Below are positions 49,271 to 60,813 of a stretch of DNA of 64,000 nucleotides, one piece after another. Position numbers and translations under genes: made by a program. This DNA comes from Lingula anatina. Taxonomy: Eukaryota; Brachiopoda; Lingulata; Lingulida; Lingulidae. Positions within the stretch are counted from its first letter, which is position 1. The number at the start of each line of letters is the position of its first letter. Below the pieces are notes generated by a model. That model saw nothing but the letters and a program-made list of their open reading frames with translations, searched no databases and was not told the DNA's origin. The stretch spans positions 517,973-581,972 of the forward strand of contig NW_019775968.1 of NCBI RefSeq assembly GCF_001039355.2, in the 5' to 3' direction.

Positions 49271-50022
49271 TTTCTAGTAAGGTCAACACATTTATTTACT
49301 GAGTATTCTTGGAATCATGATACATGAAGCTAAAATAACCACTTTTTGGCAAAATAAAGTGTCTTAGTAACAAAAGGACATTGCAATGCAGATCAATTTA
49401 TCAAAAAAAAACCTGTTTTAAATTTGCTTATCATTCAATTTTATGTTTTTCAACATGCAAATCAAAACATTGTATTTTTCGAATTTAGAAATTGACGACC
49501 ATTTTGGATTTTTCAACCCTGAACAAAGTCTCAAAACAATTTAACTTATTCAGCCATATATTTCATCCCATAACTTGTGCAATAAATCCTCCATTTAGTA
49601 GTCTGAGATCTTTTATAGTAAGAAAGGTTTGTTGACATATCAAAAGAAAAACTCCACTTCATGTGGTGGCCATCTTGGGTTTAAGCCATCTGTGTTCAAA
49701 TATACAATTTTAAGATAAAGCAACTGATATAATTTGAAAAGAAAGACTACAAATAATTCAAATCCATCAAAACATGTAAAATATTTATAATTTTTGATTA
49801 ACAAAAACAATTCAAATTTAGGTATTTGTATTATTTCACAAAAAAATTTTAAAAAATGGCCGCCTGGATTCGGTCACCATCTTGAAAAAATATAAAATGC
49901 CCAAAAATTGAAGAAGGCCTAATTACTTGTGATCAGTACAAATTTTGATGATTTTTAGTTTTAGTTTTCAATTTTGTATTTACATATGACATATGACTTT
50001 ATCGGCGGCCATCTTGGATTTT

Positions 50023-50068
50023 GCTTGTTTCCGGTAAAAACAGACACTTTTTCAAGCCGGAAACAAGC
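50023..50068. repeat. 12-bp perfect inverted repeat
   Basis: GCTTGTTTCCGG and CCGGAAACAAGC separated by 22 bases; preserved in the second copy of the duplication (about 56448-56493). Confidence 0.85.
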
Positions 50069-50858
50069 AGAAATGAAAAATTCATGTTCTAAACTACAAG
50101 AATCAATCATAAAACCTTTGCCTGACGGGGAGTGCAGCCAAATTGGATTTTTTTGGGCTTTGACTCAAAAACTATACCAAGCACTGGAAGGATGTTAAAT
50201 TGTATGTACTGAAGCTATTTTTATTTTAGATGCTTGGACACGATCTGCTACATTATTTGTAGACAATTTTAATTGTTGAAAATGTGATAATAAATAGGAA
50301 TTATACATTGCTGATTTAATTATTTTTAGTTTCCTTTTTTCTGCATCCGTGTATTTGTTTTATTGTTTACTTAGATAATGACTTTGCAAAATTTACAAGA
50401 CATACAGCGATGAATCATTAAGGGTATCGCATATATACCCATTATTTTTGCAAAATGATGAAATAAATAAACGGAAGCGTCAAAATTTCGCACATTGCTT
50501 ATTAGCCTCATATAAAATTTTTTTGGTATCGTAAGTTTAAAACCTACGTGGCGTATGAAAACCTTATCAATTAGTAAAAAATCCTGCCAACAAATGCAAT
50601 TTATGTTTTCTTTTGTTTTTAAATATTAAGATATATGATCATGATATTAAGAAGTCATACATGACAAATTATGAAAAAAGTTTCGCCCAAATAAACCGCC
50701 ATCCTACGACAATATTTTCGAATGCCTGCGACCAGTGTCATTTACCAGAAAGTCCCCCATGACAGAAAGTCTGCTTCCCATTCATTTGTACAGGTGAGCG
50801 TCGCCCTAGATTTTGACACACTTAGGTCAAACTAACCCTAACCATTATGTAACTATCT

Positions 50859-51099
50859 CAGGCCTACCCAACTACAAGATTACACAGTATCAGACGCGAC
50901 ACCGCTCTTGCCTAGTACGCGATGTGATAGTGACGATTCTCAGCGGGGTTGAAAAGCATTGCATCACCACTCAAAATTTGTTCAGGGTATGATACTGTGT
51001 AATGCGATCTGATACACACCTTGAAAACGGGTAGTGTGGTCTGAACTACAGGTGAATTCAGGATCATTCGGTGCCGAGTCTGGTAGTTGGGTAGGCCTG
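50859..51099. mobile_element. foldback with CAGGCCTACCCAACTAC ends
   Basis: CAGGCCTACCCAACTAC(A)AGA at the left and TCTGGTAGTTGGGTAGGCCTG at the right; an inner inverted pair (TTACACAGTATCAGA / ATACTGTGTAA) adds a second stem. Also present at about 57258-57498, and a lone right end lies at 54370-54421. Confidence 0.75.
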
Positions 51100-52061
51100 A
51101 AGATGATTGTGTCTGCTCTTGCTATAACTTTTAATCTTAATTTTTTGATAAATGTACAAAGTTCGATGACTTGTAGGCCCATGAAGCTGGGTAATTTGCA
51201 TTTTTTCACACGTCACGTTTAAATAAATACTACCCGAGTTCCATAGCAATTTTGTTTCATTTCTTTATCTTCGTCCTGTAATTTCTTTCTCATTTATGTG
51301 TGCAAAATGTGCAGATACTGTTACACAGAAAGACAACGTAAACAAGCCATATTTCATTTTTCGTTTTCAAATTTCCATCTAAACGCTATATCAGCATTTC
51401 TTTAAAAGTCCATTGCCCTCAAACAAGTGATGGATGATGACGCTTACATGTTAATCCACATGTTGCATGGACTTCAAATTCAGTTACAACAAGCAAACGT
51501 TGGATAAGGTTAGGTAAAGTTATATTAACGATGCAGGGCAATAGAAGATGAGGTACAAGATAGGACGTAAATGAGTGTTAATATATTAGATGAATCACTT
51601 TGATGTGTTTACATGTTAAGCTACAGTATCCATGCATTGTGGATAAGAATGATGTTATGTACAGCGTTCTCCCACGCCAATCGCCCCACTTGCTGAGGTC
51701 AATGGCGACGCAAGCGTGCCTTAACCGCAGCGTTGGCGTTATCACGATTCTAATGATTATGGCTTTAAAATATGAAAAACTTCAGGTTGAAAACAAAAAC
51801 CCGGTACTAAGGTTATTTTCAAACATTTTCTACTGATTTACAAATGACATGAAGTGTCGTTTGCGATCTCCCCATTTAAAAAGAACAAATACTAACGGTA
51901 TGATTCAATGTGTCGCAATTATTAACAAATTTAAGAATTCAGCGCTGACGACACTGAAGTACATTTACTATGAAAACGAGCTGAAACATATATAAATTCC
52001 CACAATTAATGATCCAAGTTAACCAGAAAACCTTGTCGACCCCGTGTTGTTACTATTTAAG

Positions 52062-52087
52062 ACCTAACCTAACCTAACCTAACCTAA
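52062..52087. repeat. (ACCTA)5 short tandem repeat
   Basis: Five units here and six in the duplicate copy at 58461-58490. Confidence 0.9.
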
Positions 52088-52872
52088 GAAGCACGGGAGT
52101 CAACTACGACCACTAGGCGTTTATTTGGATATATTCACTTACGGACATTTAACCTTCATTAACATTAGGCAAGGAAAAAGTTTCTATGAAAGTGTCGGAT
52201 TCGCCTTGGTCTGTATAAAGAATCTGCCTGACACCCGTATATACACTTATAGCATTTTTGGAAAGTGAACATGTCAATACTGCAATGACTGCAGCATATA
52301 TAGGCCTATAACCTATAACGTTCTGGGAAATGACGAACAACTAAACCTGGGTCCAATACATATGTATACGGATAAATTGATATAAGAAACATGCGAAACA
52401 CCTTGACAAACGCATTCTAATTACGACCATTTTGTTCGAGTAAGTCGATTTTTAATACGGCCGTGGAACTATTTCGAAAATGTTACCAGCCATCAATTTG
52501 ATTTTGTGCGGCTAATCAGACAATAGTCGCTTTAATATTTTCTCGTAACATTTTTTGCAGATATTCAAAATGGGGACTAACCATTGCTAAGTCTTAATAA
52601 GTAGAAATGAAAGATATGCCCATTTTCCTCTTTTCTAACAAAACAGTGTAGGTAATGATGTGATTTCCCTTTCAAATCTCCAGCATTCAATGGCAATGCA
52701 TTGTTTACTCACCTCGGTTACACTTTGGAAGGAAATTGACTTCTACCTTCTCCTGATTTGATTACATTTCAGTCATAATTATAGAACTGCTAGTACCAGT
52801 AAAAGGTATACACCACAGTTAAAATCCGAAGCAATCGTTCAAGGCTAGCCGATAGCCTGTTACATGTATACA

Positions 52873-53159
52873 GGGGCGGATACAGGGTTATTTGAAGGGG
52901 GGTCCGAAACGACAGGCCCCGGATGCGAAGACGTCCATCGCCCCCTTGGTGTGAGGTACGGGGCCTGCTCAAGAACCCCGAACATTTTTGGTGTTTTGGA
53001 GAGCAAACAGTGCCCTTTGATACTGTTTAGAACTAGGATTTAGCTAGTCAGGATTCTAATTTAAAGGGGGGAATATTGGTGTGATATATTTTTCAGAAAC
53101 CTAAGGGAGGGGGGGGGGGGGTCAGGACCACCCTGACACCCCCTTTAAATCCGCCACTG
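52873..53159. mobile_element. CAGGGGCGGATACAGG...CCGCCACTG element
   Basis: The left end (CAGGGGCGGATACAGGGTTA) and right end (TTTAAATCCGCCACTG) form an imperfect inverted repeat. Related to the short copy at 34684. No coding frame. Confidence 0.7.
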
Positions 53160-53233
53160 GTTATAGGGTAGACGCACTTCTAAAATATTGACAAAGCTAG
53201 AGTGCCGTAGTCGCTCCAAATTAAGTTTAGTAA

Positions 53234-54009
53234 CACTGAGAATTAAATCGGAGTCCAAGTGACTCCAAACTTGGAGTCCAGCAGTGGTGCCTAAAATAAC
53301 TCCCAATTGGAGTCAAGCTGATTCCGATGGAGTAACGCCATCCCAGACCCCACAGAAGGGTCACAATTGACTCCATTCACACATCCCTTCATCCCTTGAT
53401 TTACCTCTACAAAAGCGTCACCATGACCCCATATTGAAGAATTTTTGACTCCTTGGCTCATTATGGGAAAAAAGACTGCAGCAACAAACGGAGATAGCAT
53501 GTACCATTTATTAAAAACCGATGTGTCACCGGTAGGGTTCGGACCCATGTCCTCCTGCTGGGGAGGTGGACACTCTAACCACGAGACCATCCGGTCGTTT
53601 GTGTTGTTGGAATGGCATTGGCGGGTCAAACCTACAACCTGGAAACAAAACCTGCTGACCTGTATACCAACATATCACATAAAGGGTGTGGGCAACTGAA
53701 AGCCCGGGCCAGTAGTAAGTGCACGAGTTCTGTATGCAGAAAAACAGAAAATCACTTGTTCATGCATAAAACCAACTATGGCCAATAAAGTCATGTTTAT
53801 ACTGACAAAGGATGATGAGAACTGTTCTCTCTACGCCGTCTGACTCTGATTTTAGAGAGCCAGGGGGTAATTGACTCTGATAAGAGGGTCTAAAGACTCT
53901 GGTAGTGGGGTAATTTGACCCTTATATAGGAGTCAAATTAACTCCATGAGGGTCAAGGGGTGCTGGGCTCTGACTAGAGAGTCAAATGACTCCAATTTTA
54001 TTCTCAGTG
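53234..54009. mobile_element. 776-bp element with CACTGAGAATTAAATCGGAGTC ends
   Basis: The left CACTGAGAATTAAATCGGAG is mirrored by CTCCAATTTTATTCTCAGTG at the right. Near both ends GAGTC/GACTC is repeated many times. A tRNA-like block lies inside (53528-53595). No transposase frame is visible. Superfamily not assigned. Confidence 0.65.
53528..53595 (-). other. tRNA-like sequence (SINE head or tRNA pseudogene)
   Basis: On the minus strand: outer stem ACCGG/CCGGT, box-A-like TGGTCTCGTGGTTAGAGTG, a possible anticodon stem CCTCC/GGAGG, and a box-B-like GGGTCCGAACCC that forms a T-arm. Acceptor stem pairs at only 5 of 7 positions and the anticodon loop has the wrong size, so not a functional tRNA. 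Confidence 0.5.
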
Positions 54010-54462
54010 AAAGATTTCTATGGTACCAGATATACTCAGATTAGTTGAGCAACGCCATTTAGTTAGAATTTAAAGTAGAAACATACTGACGGGAGGACAT
54101 GATAAATGGTTTATTGTTCAAATGTAAGTTACAGGTTACCCAGTTGTGTGTAATATATCATTTATTTTATAATACTGTATCAATTACTCTTGAATTCCTG
54201 GACATGCATGTATCAATCTTGCCCATTGATTACACTTCTAGTTACTTGAAAATATGCATGTACACCTTTGTTATTGAAGATTTCTAGCAATTTTTGGCAC
54301 GCTAACCATTTGAACTATTTTTAAAAAGGGACAAACTGGATTGCAAGTGTCGGTCCACTTATCTGATCTACCGGTGAATTCAGGTTCATTCGGTGCCGAG
54401 TCTGGTAGTTGGGTAGGCCTGTATATGGGGGGCGGACTTTCTGTCACACGTGACACCGGTAA

Positions 54463-54579
54463 AGCCTCGGTCAAAACCGGCCGTGCGGGCTCTTACGGGC
54501 TCTTTGCGTCCAAATTTTGCGCAAAATCTCACGTCCCACGCGGCCATCGCTCCTTGCAATTAGCGTCCCTGCTTGAAAG
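54463..54579. repeat. family 2 repeat, left end
   Basis: AAAGCCTCGGTCAAAACCGG at 54461-54480 is the inverse of CCGGTTGTGACCGAGGCTT at 59232-59250, giving the terminal repeat of this family. Cut at the one-base gap 54580. Confidence 0.65.
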
Positions 54580-54580
54580 N

Positions 54581-57500
54581 GAAGCGAACCATGAAAACAT
54601 TTAACACAAGTGTGACTTCAGCTATGGTAACAGTATTTAAAGTCATGAATTTGAAGCTTGAATTTACCAACAATAGGGGGATTTTTGAAGTCAGTTTTTC
54701 CCCAAGGCCCAAACTCATGTATTCATAGAATATCGTTACCTTGATAACCTAGGCTTGAATGTTCATATGAAAAAATAAAATTTTGTAGCAATTAATGAAT
54801 GCAGGAATCACAACTGATGAAAATTTGAATTTTTTTTTAAGCAAAAATTTTACCAACTTTATTTTTAAGGCATTTTTGGGCAATTTTATTGTTTTCCTTA
54901 GTAATTTTTATTTTTTTAATATATTAACTTAAGTGGGCATAGATATATACCCAAAAGCATGTATATTCTGGTTGCGATAGCAACGACGGCAAATTCCATA
55001 TCTTTTAGACCTATGGGACCTATTATCAAAATAATGAAAACAATGTTGCATAAAAAGTTGCACTTCATGAACTTATATATGAAAAGTGTGTAGCTTTCTG
55101 ATCAAAAATGCATGTTGCCACCCTGAGTGGCTTCATAAATCAAGCAAAAATACCCAATTTAAAGATAACGAAAAACAATATTGCTGATAAGTCGCACTTC
55201 ATTGACTAATATATGAAATGCTTGCAGATTTTTGATCATCAATACGTGTAGCAACCTCGTTTGTATTTTCAGGGGCCATTGCTATGGCAACAGTAAATAA
55301 GCCATGAATTTGAATCTTAAATTTACCAAATGCAGGGTGATTATTTTATGTTATCTTTCAAGGTCCACACTAATGTACTCATTACCTTGATACTCATTAG
55401 TACATTGATAACCTATGCTTGAATATTCACAAGAAAATATAACATTTTTAAGAAATTAATAAATGAAAGAATGACACCTGATAAAAATTTTGATATTTTT
55501 CTAAGCAAAAATTCTCCTAAATTCATTTTTCACACATTTCATGTTTTCCTTGGTAATTTTTATTGTTTTAAAAACAAAAACATAAAGAGGCATGGATATC
55601 TACCAAAAGGAATTAATGTATACTTTGGTTGCCATAGCAACAGAAGCATATTTTAATTTGACAACAGTAAATAAGCCATGTCAATTTTCTAGTAAGGTCA
55701 ACACATTTATTTACTGAGTATTCTTGGAATCATGATACATGAAGCTAAAATAACCACTTTTTGGCAAAATAAAGTGTCTTAGTAACAAAAGGACATTGCA
55801 ACGCAGATCAATTTATCAAAAGAAAATACCTGTTTTAAATTTGCTTATCATTCAATTTGATGTTTTTCAACATGCAAATCAAAACATTGTATTTTTCGAA
55901 TTCAGAAATTGGCGACCATTTTGGATTTTTCAACCCTGAACAAAGTCTCAAAACAATTTAACTTATTCAGCCATATATTTGATCCCATAACTTGTGCAAT
56001 AAATCCTCCATTTAGTAGTCTGAGATGTTTTATAGTAAGAAAGGTTTGTTGACATATCAAAAGAAAAAGTCCACTTCATGTGGTGCGCATGGCCATCTTG
56101 GGTTTAAGCCATCTATGTTCAAATATACAATTTTAAGATAAAGCAACTGATATAATTTGAAAAGAAAGACTACAAATAATTCAAATCCATCAAAACATTT
56201 AAAATATTTCTAATTTTTGATTAACAAAAACAATTCAAATTAAGGTATTTGTATTATTTCACAAAAAAATTAAAAAAAAAATGGCCGCCTGGATTCGGTC
56301 ACCATCTTGAAAAAATATAAAATGCCCGAAAATTGAAGAAGGTGTAAGTACTTGTGATCAGTACAAATTTTGATGATTTTTAGTTTTAGTTTTCAATTTT
56401 TGTATTTACATATGACATATGACTTCATCGGCGGCCATCTTGGATTTTGCTTGTTTCCGGTACAAACAGACACTTTTTCAAGCCGGAAACAAGCAGAAAT
56501 GAAAAATTCATGTTCTAAACTACAAGAATCAATCATAAAACCTTTGCCTGACGGGGAGTGCAGCCAAATTGGATTTTTTGGGCCTTTGACTCAAATACTA
56601 TACCAAGCACTGGAAGGATGTTAAATTGTATGTACTGAAGCTATTTTTATTTTAGATGCTTGGACACGATCTGCTACATTATTTGTAGACAATTTTAACG
56701 GTTGAAAATGTGATAATAAATAGGAATTATACATTGCTGATTTAATTATTTTTAGTTTCCTTTTTTCTGCATCCGTGTATTTGTTTTATTGTTTACTTAG
56801 ATAATGACTTTGCAAAATTTACAAGACATACAGCGATGAATCATTAAGGGTATCGCATATATACTCATTATTTTTGTAAAATGATGAAATAAATAAACGG
56901 AAGCGTCAAAATTTCGCACATTGCTTAATAGCCTCATATAAAATTTTTTTGCTATCGTAAGTTTAAAATACGTGGCGTATGAAAACCTTATCAATTAGTT
57001 AAAAATCCTGCCAACAAATGCAATTTATGTTTTCTTTTGCTTTTAAATATTAAGATATATGATCATGATATTTAGAAGTCATACATGACAAATTATATCC
57101 TATACTACGACAATATTTTCGAATGCCTGCGACCAGTGTCATTTACCAGAAAGTCCCCTATGACAGAAAGTCTGCTTCCCATTCATTTGTACAGGTGAGC
57201 GTCGCCCTAGATTTTGACACACTTAGGTCAAACTAACCCTAACCATTATAACTATATCAGGCCTACCCAACTACCAGATTACACGGTATCAGACGCGACA
57301 CCGCTCTTGCCTAGTACGCGATGTGATAGTGACGATTCTCAGCGGGGTTGAAAAGCATTGCATCACCACTCAAAATTTGTTCAGGGTATGATACTGTGTA
57401 ATGCGATCTGACACACAGCTTGAAAACGGGTAGTGTGGTCTGATCTACCGGTGAATTCAGGATCATTCGGTGCCGAGTCTGGTAGTTGGGTAGGCCTGAA

Positions 57501-59035
57501 GATGATTGTGTCTGCTCTTGCTATAACTTTTAATCTTAATTTTTTGATAAATGTACAAAGTTCGATGACTTGTAGGTCCATGAAGCTGGGTAATTTGCAT
57601 TTTTTCACACGTCACGTTTAAATAAATACTACCCAAGTTCCATAGCAATTTTGTTTCATTTCTTTATCTTCGTCCTGTAATTTCTTTCTCATTTATGTGT
57701 GCAAAATGTGCAGATACTGTTACACAGAAAGACAACGTAAACAAGCCATATTTCATTTTTCGTTTTCAAATTTCCATCTAAACGCTATATCAGCATTTCT
57801 TTAAAAGTCCATTGCCCTCAAACAAGTGATGGATGATGACGCTTACATGTTAATCCACATGTTGCATGGACTTCAAATTCAGTTACAACAAGCAAACGTT
57901 GGATAAGGTTAGGTAAAGTTATATTAACGATGCAGGGCAATAGAAGATGAGGTACAAGATGGGACGTAAATGAGTGTTAATATATTAGATGAATCACTTT
58001 GATGTGTTTACATGTTAAGCTGCAGTATCCATGCATTGTGGATAAGAATGATGTTATGTACAGCGTTCTCCCACGCCAATCGCCCCACTTGCTGAGGTCA
58101 ATGGCGACGCAAGCGTGCCTTAACCGCAGCGTTGGCGTTATCACGATTCTAATGATTATGGCTTTAAAATATGAAAAACTTCAGGTTGAAAACAAAAACC
58201 CGGTACTAAGGTTATTTTCAAACATTTTCTACTGATTTACAAATGACATGAAGTGTCGTTTGCGATCTCCCCATTTAAAAAGAACAAATACTAACGGTAT
58301 GATTCAATGTGTCGCAATTATTAACAAATTTAAGAAATCAGCACTGACGACACTGAAGTACAGTTACTATGAAAACGAGCTGAAACATATATAAATTCCC
58401 ACAATTAATGATCCAAGTTAACCAGAAAACCTTGTCGACCCCGTGTTGTTACTATTTAAGACCTAACCTAACCTAACCTAACCTAACCTAAGAAGCACGG
58501 GAGTCAACTACAACTACTAGGCGTTTATTTGGATATATTCACTTACGGACATTTAACCTTCATTAACATTAGGCAAGGAAAAAGTTTCTATGAAAGTGTC
58601 GGATTCGCCTTGGTTTGTATAAAGAATCTGCCTGACACCCGTATATACACTTATAGCATTTTTGGAAAGTGAACATGTCAATACTGCAATGAAAGCAGCA
58701 TATATAGGCCTATAACCTATAACGTTCTGGGAAATGACGAACAACTAAACCTTGGTCCAATACATATGTATACGGATAAATTGATATAAGAAACATGCGA
58801 AACACCTTGACAAACGCATTCTAATTACGACCATTTTGTTCGAGTAAGTCGATTTTTAATACGGCCGTGGAACTATTTCGAAAATGTTACCAGCCATCAA
58901 TTTGATTTTGTGCGGCTAATCAGACAGTGTTTCTCGGGTCTTTGTATAATAGTCGCTTTAATATTTTCTCGTAACATTTTTTGCAGATATTCAAAATGGG
59001 GACTAACCATTGCTAAGTGTTAATAAGTAGAAATG
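54581..59035. repeat. ~4.4-kb direct duplication, copy 2
   Basis: Starts immediately after the one-base gap and aligns with 48176-52609. Differences include an extra segment of about 20 bases near 58930, six rather than five ACCTA units and scattered substitutions. It then continues as 59036-59112, which repeats 54503-54579. Confidence 0.85.
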
Positions 59036-59252
59036 TTTGCGTCCAAATTTTGCGCAAAATCTCACGTCCCACGCGGCCATCGCTCCTTGCAATTAGCGTC
59101 CCTGCTTGAAAGGACATCTCATGTGGCCCTTGCGACTCGCAAGGCAGACTTTCCTCTACTTCTACGACCTCCACGGCCTCCAGAACAGCCAAAAATCGCA
59201 GAGGACGTACGATTCTGAAATTCGTGCGTCCGGTTGTGACCGAGGCTTAAGA
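59036..59252. repeat. family 2 repeat, right part
   Basis: TTTGCGTCCAAATTTTGCGC through GCGTCCGGTTGTGACCGAGGCTT. The left terminal repeat is missing in this copy. Confidence 0.65.
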
Positions 59253-59447
59253 AACCTGTAAGCGACCAAGCGACTAAAGACCGTCAATCGACCATGCAGT
59301 TACAACTGCAATCTTCTAGCGACCTGCTACCGACTACTTGCGACTGATAAGAAACTTGTAAGCGACCAGGCGACTAAATACCTTCAATCAACCGTGTAGT
59401 TGCAAGTGGTATGCTACTGGTTATTGAGACAACCAAGAAGAGACCGA
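59249..59447. repeat. two tandem ~99-bp units rich in GCGACC
   Basis: TAAGAAACCTGTAAGCGACCAAGCGACTAAA... followed by TAAGAAACTTGTAAGCGACCAGGCGACTAAA.... Similar GCGACC/GCAACC words continue to about 59640. Confidence 0.75.
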
Positions 59448-59649
59448 TAAGCAGCCTTTAGGATACCGATGTTTTTCATCTTTAGTCGCACTGGTTGTGG
59501 GTGCACAAAAAGTGGCCTTCATGTGTAAACGATCGCTGGCGAACTGTAAGCAACCTTATGCGACCACTTTAAAACCTCCTAAGGTTGCAAAGAGGTTGCC
59601 AAAAGGTTGTAAGCACCGAGTGACCCAGGTTTTACAAAGCACCAAGTTT

Positions 59650-60359
59650 AAATTACAACTGATACAAAACGTTTGTTTAATGCATACCTGTATGAAACGG
59701 AAAATCATACAGTTGACTTGTGGGGATTATAACTGAATGGTGTCTGAAATAGATTGTATCTTAAGTATCTATCTATATATCTATATTTTTTTTGTAGTTA
59801 CACTTGCCAAACTTTAAGTGTGTGTTTATTTTCAGCCTGCCTTATGCGTGGTCAATAATATTAAATTGTCTAAAATGTTCTTGCATGTGAACATGCCGTG
59901 CGTCCTCCCATATGAAATATAAAAAACTCTTAAAGATGCAGATTAAGCGAGCATTTATGTCGAATTAATTAGCCCGACCTGATGCCATTATACCCCCTAC
60001 CAGGGCCGCAGTTATTATGTTGACATTTTTTTCTCACAGTAAAAAGAATAACCGTGGATTTAACCAGACACATATCTGTGGATATCTATTGAAAAATCAG
60101 TTTGTGGCCCTGGTAGAGGGTTAGGTCATTATATAATTTTAAATGAGATAACTTAAAGCCATACATGTACACATGTACAGCAGTTATTTATTGCATTATT
60201 TTCTGAAAAAAAAAAAGATATTTGCAAAAATGCTTGTTGCTTACCTCACTGCTTACGAGCTGAATGGGAAATAAGTACATTTAAGGCAAATTAAGGACCA
60301 GAAATTTGAAAAAGGTGCAGTTATAAGGACTTTTTCTGAGAGATGAATTTCTTCTTCTT

Positions 60360-60393
<34 letters not shown>

Positions 60394-60813
60394 ATGTGAA
60401 TTTCATTTGGGTTGTCGAAGAAACTGGCACTAATTATTTATATATGGTAAATGGCATTTACGCTGATACGTTTCTTAGTTAAATTCTCAAATATGTTTTA
60501 ACTCTGGATGTTTTGCCAAAATAATTTTGCATGTGGTAGAAAAACTTTAAAACAAAATATGTGTCTGTGTCAAATTTACCAGTTCTATAGTGGGCATACC
60601 ACTCACTTGTGTTTTTTCAGTCTACCCACGTGTGGTCGACAATTGGGTTAACACGTCAGGCAGGCGAGTTGTCCATTCCCAAGAGTTTTTGCTTTTAGCC
60701 TTGCAGTTTTTATGCCTTTGTTGCATCGAAGGAGAGGACAAAACATCCTTTCATGCTTTCATAAAATAGCTTCAAGATTTGCTATTGCTATAACAGCACA
60801 TGTAGAGTAATAT
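59650..60813. other. non-coding, nothing recognised
   Basis: It holds a long T run at 60363-60391 and no exon-like frame. Confidence 0.4.

Larger units (their letters stand above)
48176..52609. repeat. ~4.4-kb direct duplication, copy 1
   Basis: Recurs at 54581-59035 at about 98-99% by eye. It contains diverged internal repeats with X-box-like palindromes (48200-49270), GGCCATCTTGG-like words (49500-50020), a foldback (50859-51099) and an ACCTA run. No protein-coding exon is evident. Confidence 0.85.
52610..54502. mobile_element. 1.9-kb segment of transposable elements absent from the duplicate copy
   Basis: The duplicate copy jumps from GTAGAAATG (59035) directly to TTTGCGTCC, which here lies 1893 bases further on. 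The segment holds a CGGATACAGG...CCGCCACTG element (52873-53159), a 776-base CACTGAGAAT element (53234-54009), a lone foldback end and the left end of a family 2 repeat. Confidence 0.65.

Noticed and set aside
52062..52087. Telomere-like TTAGG pentamer array
   Set aside because: Only five units, interstitial, and surrounded by ordinary repeats; a microsatellite.
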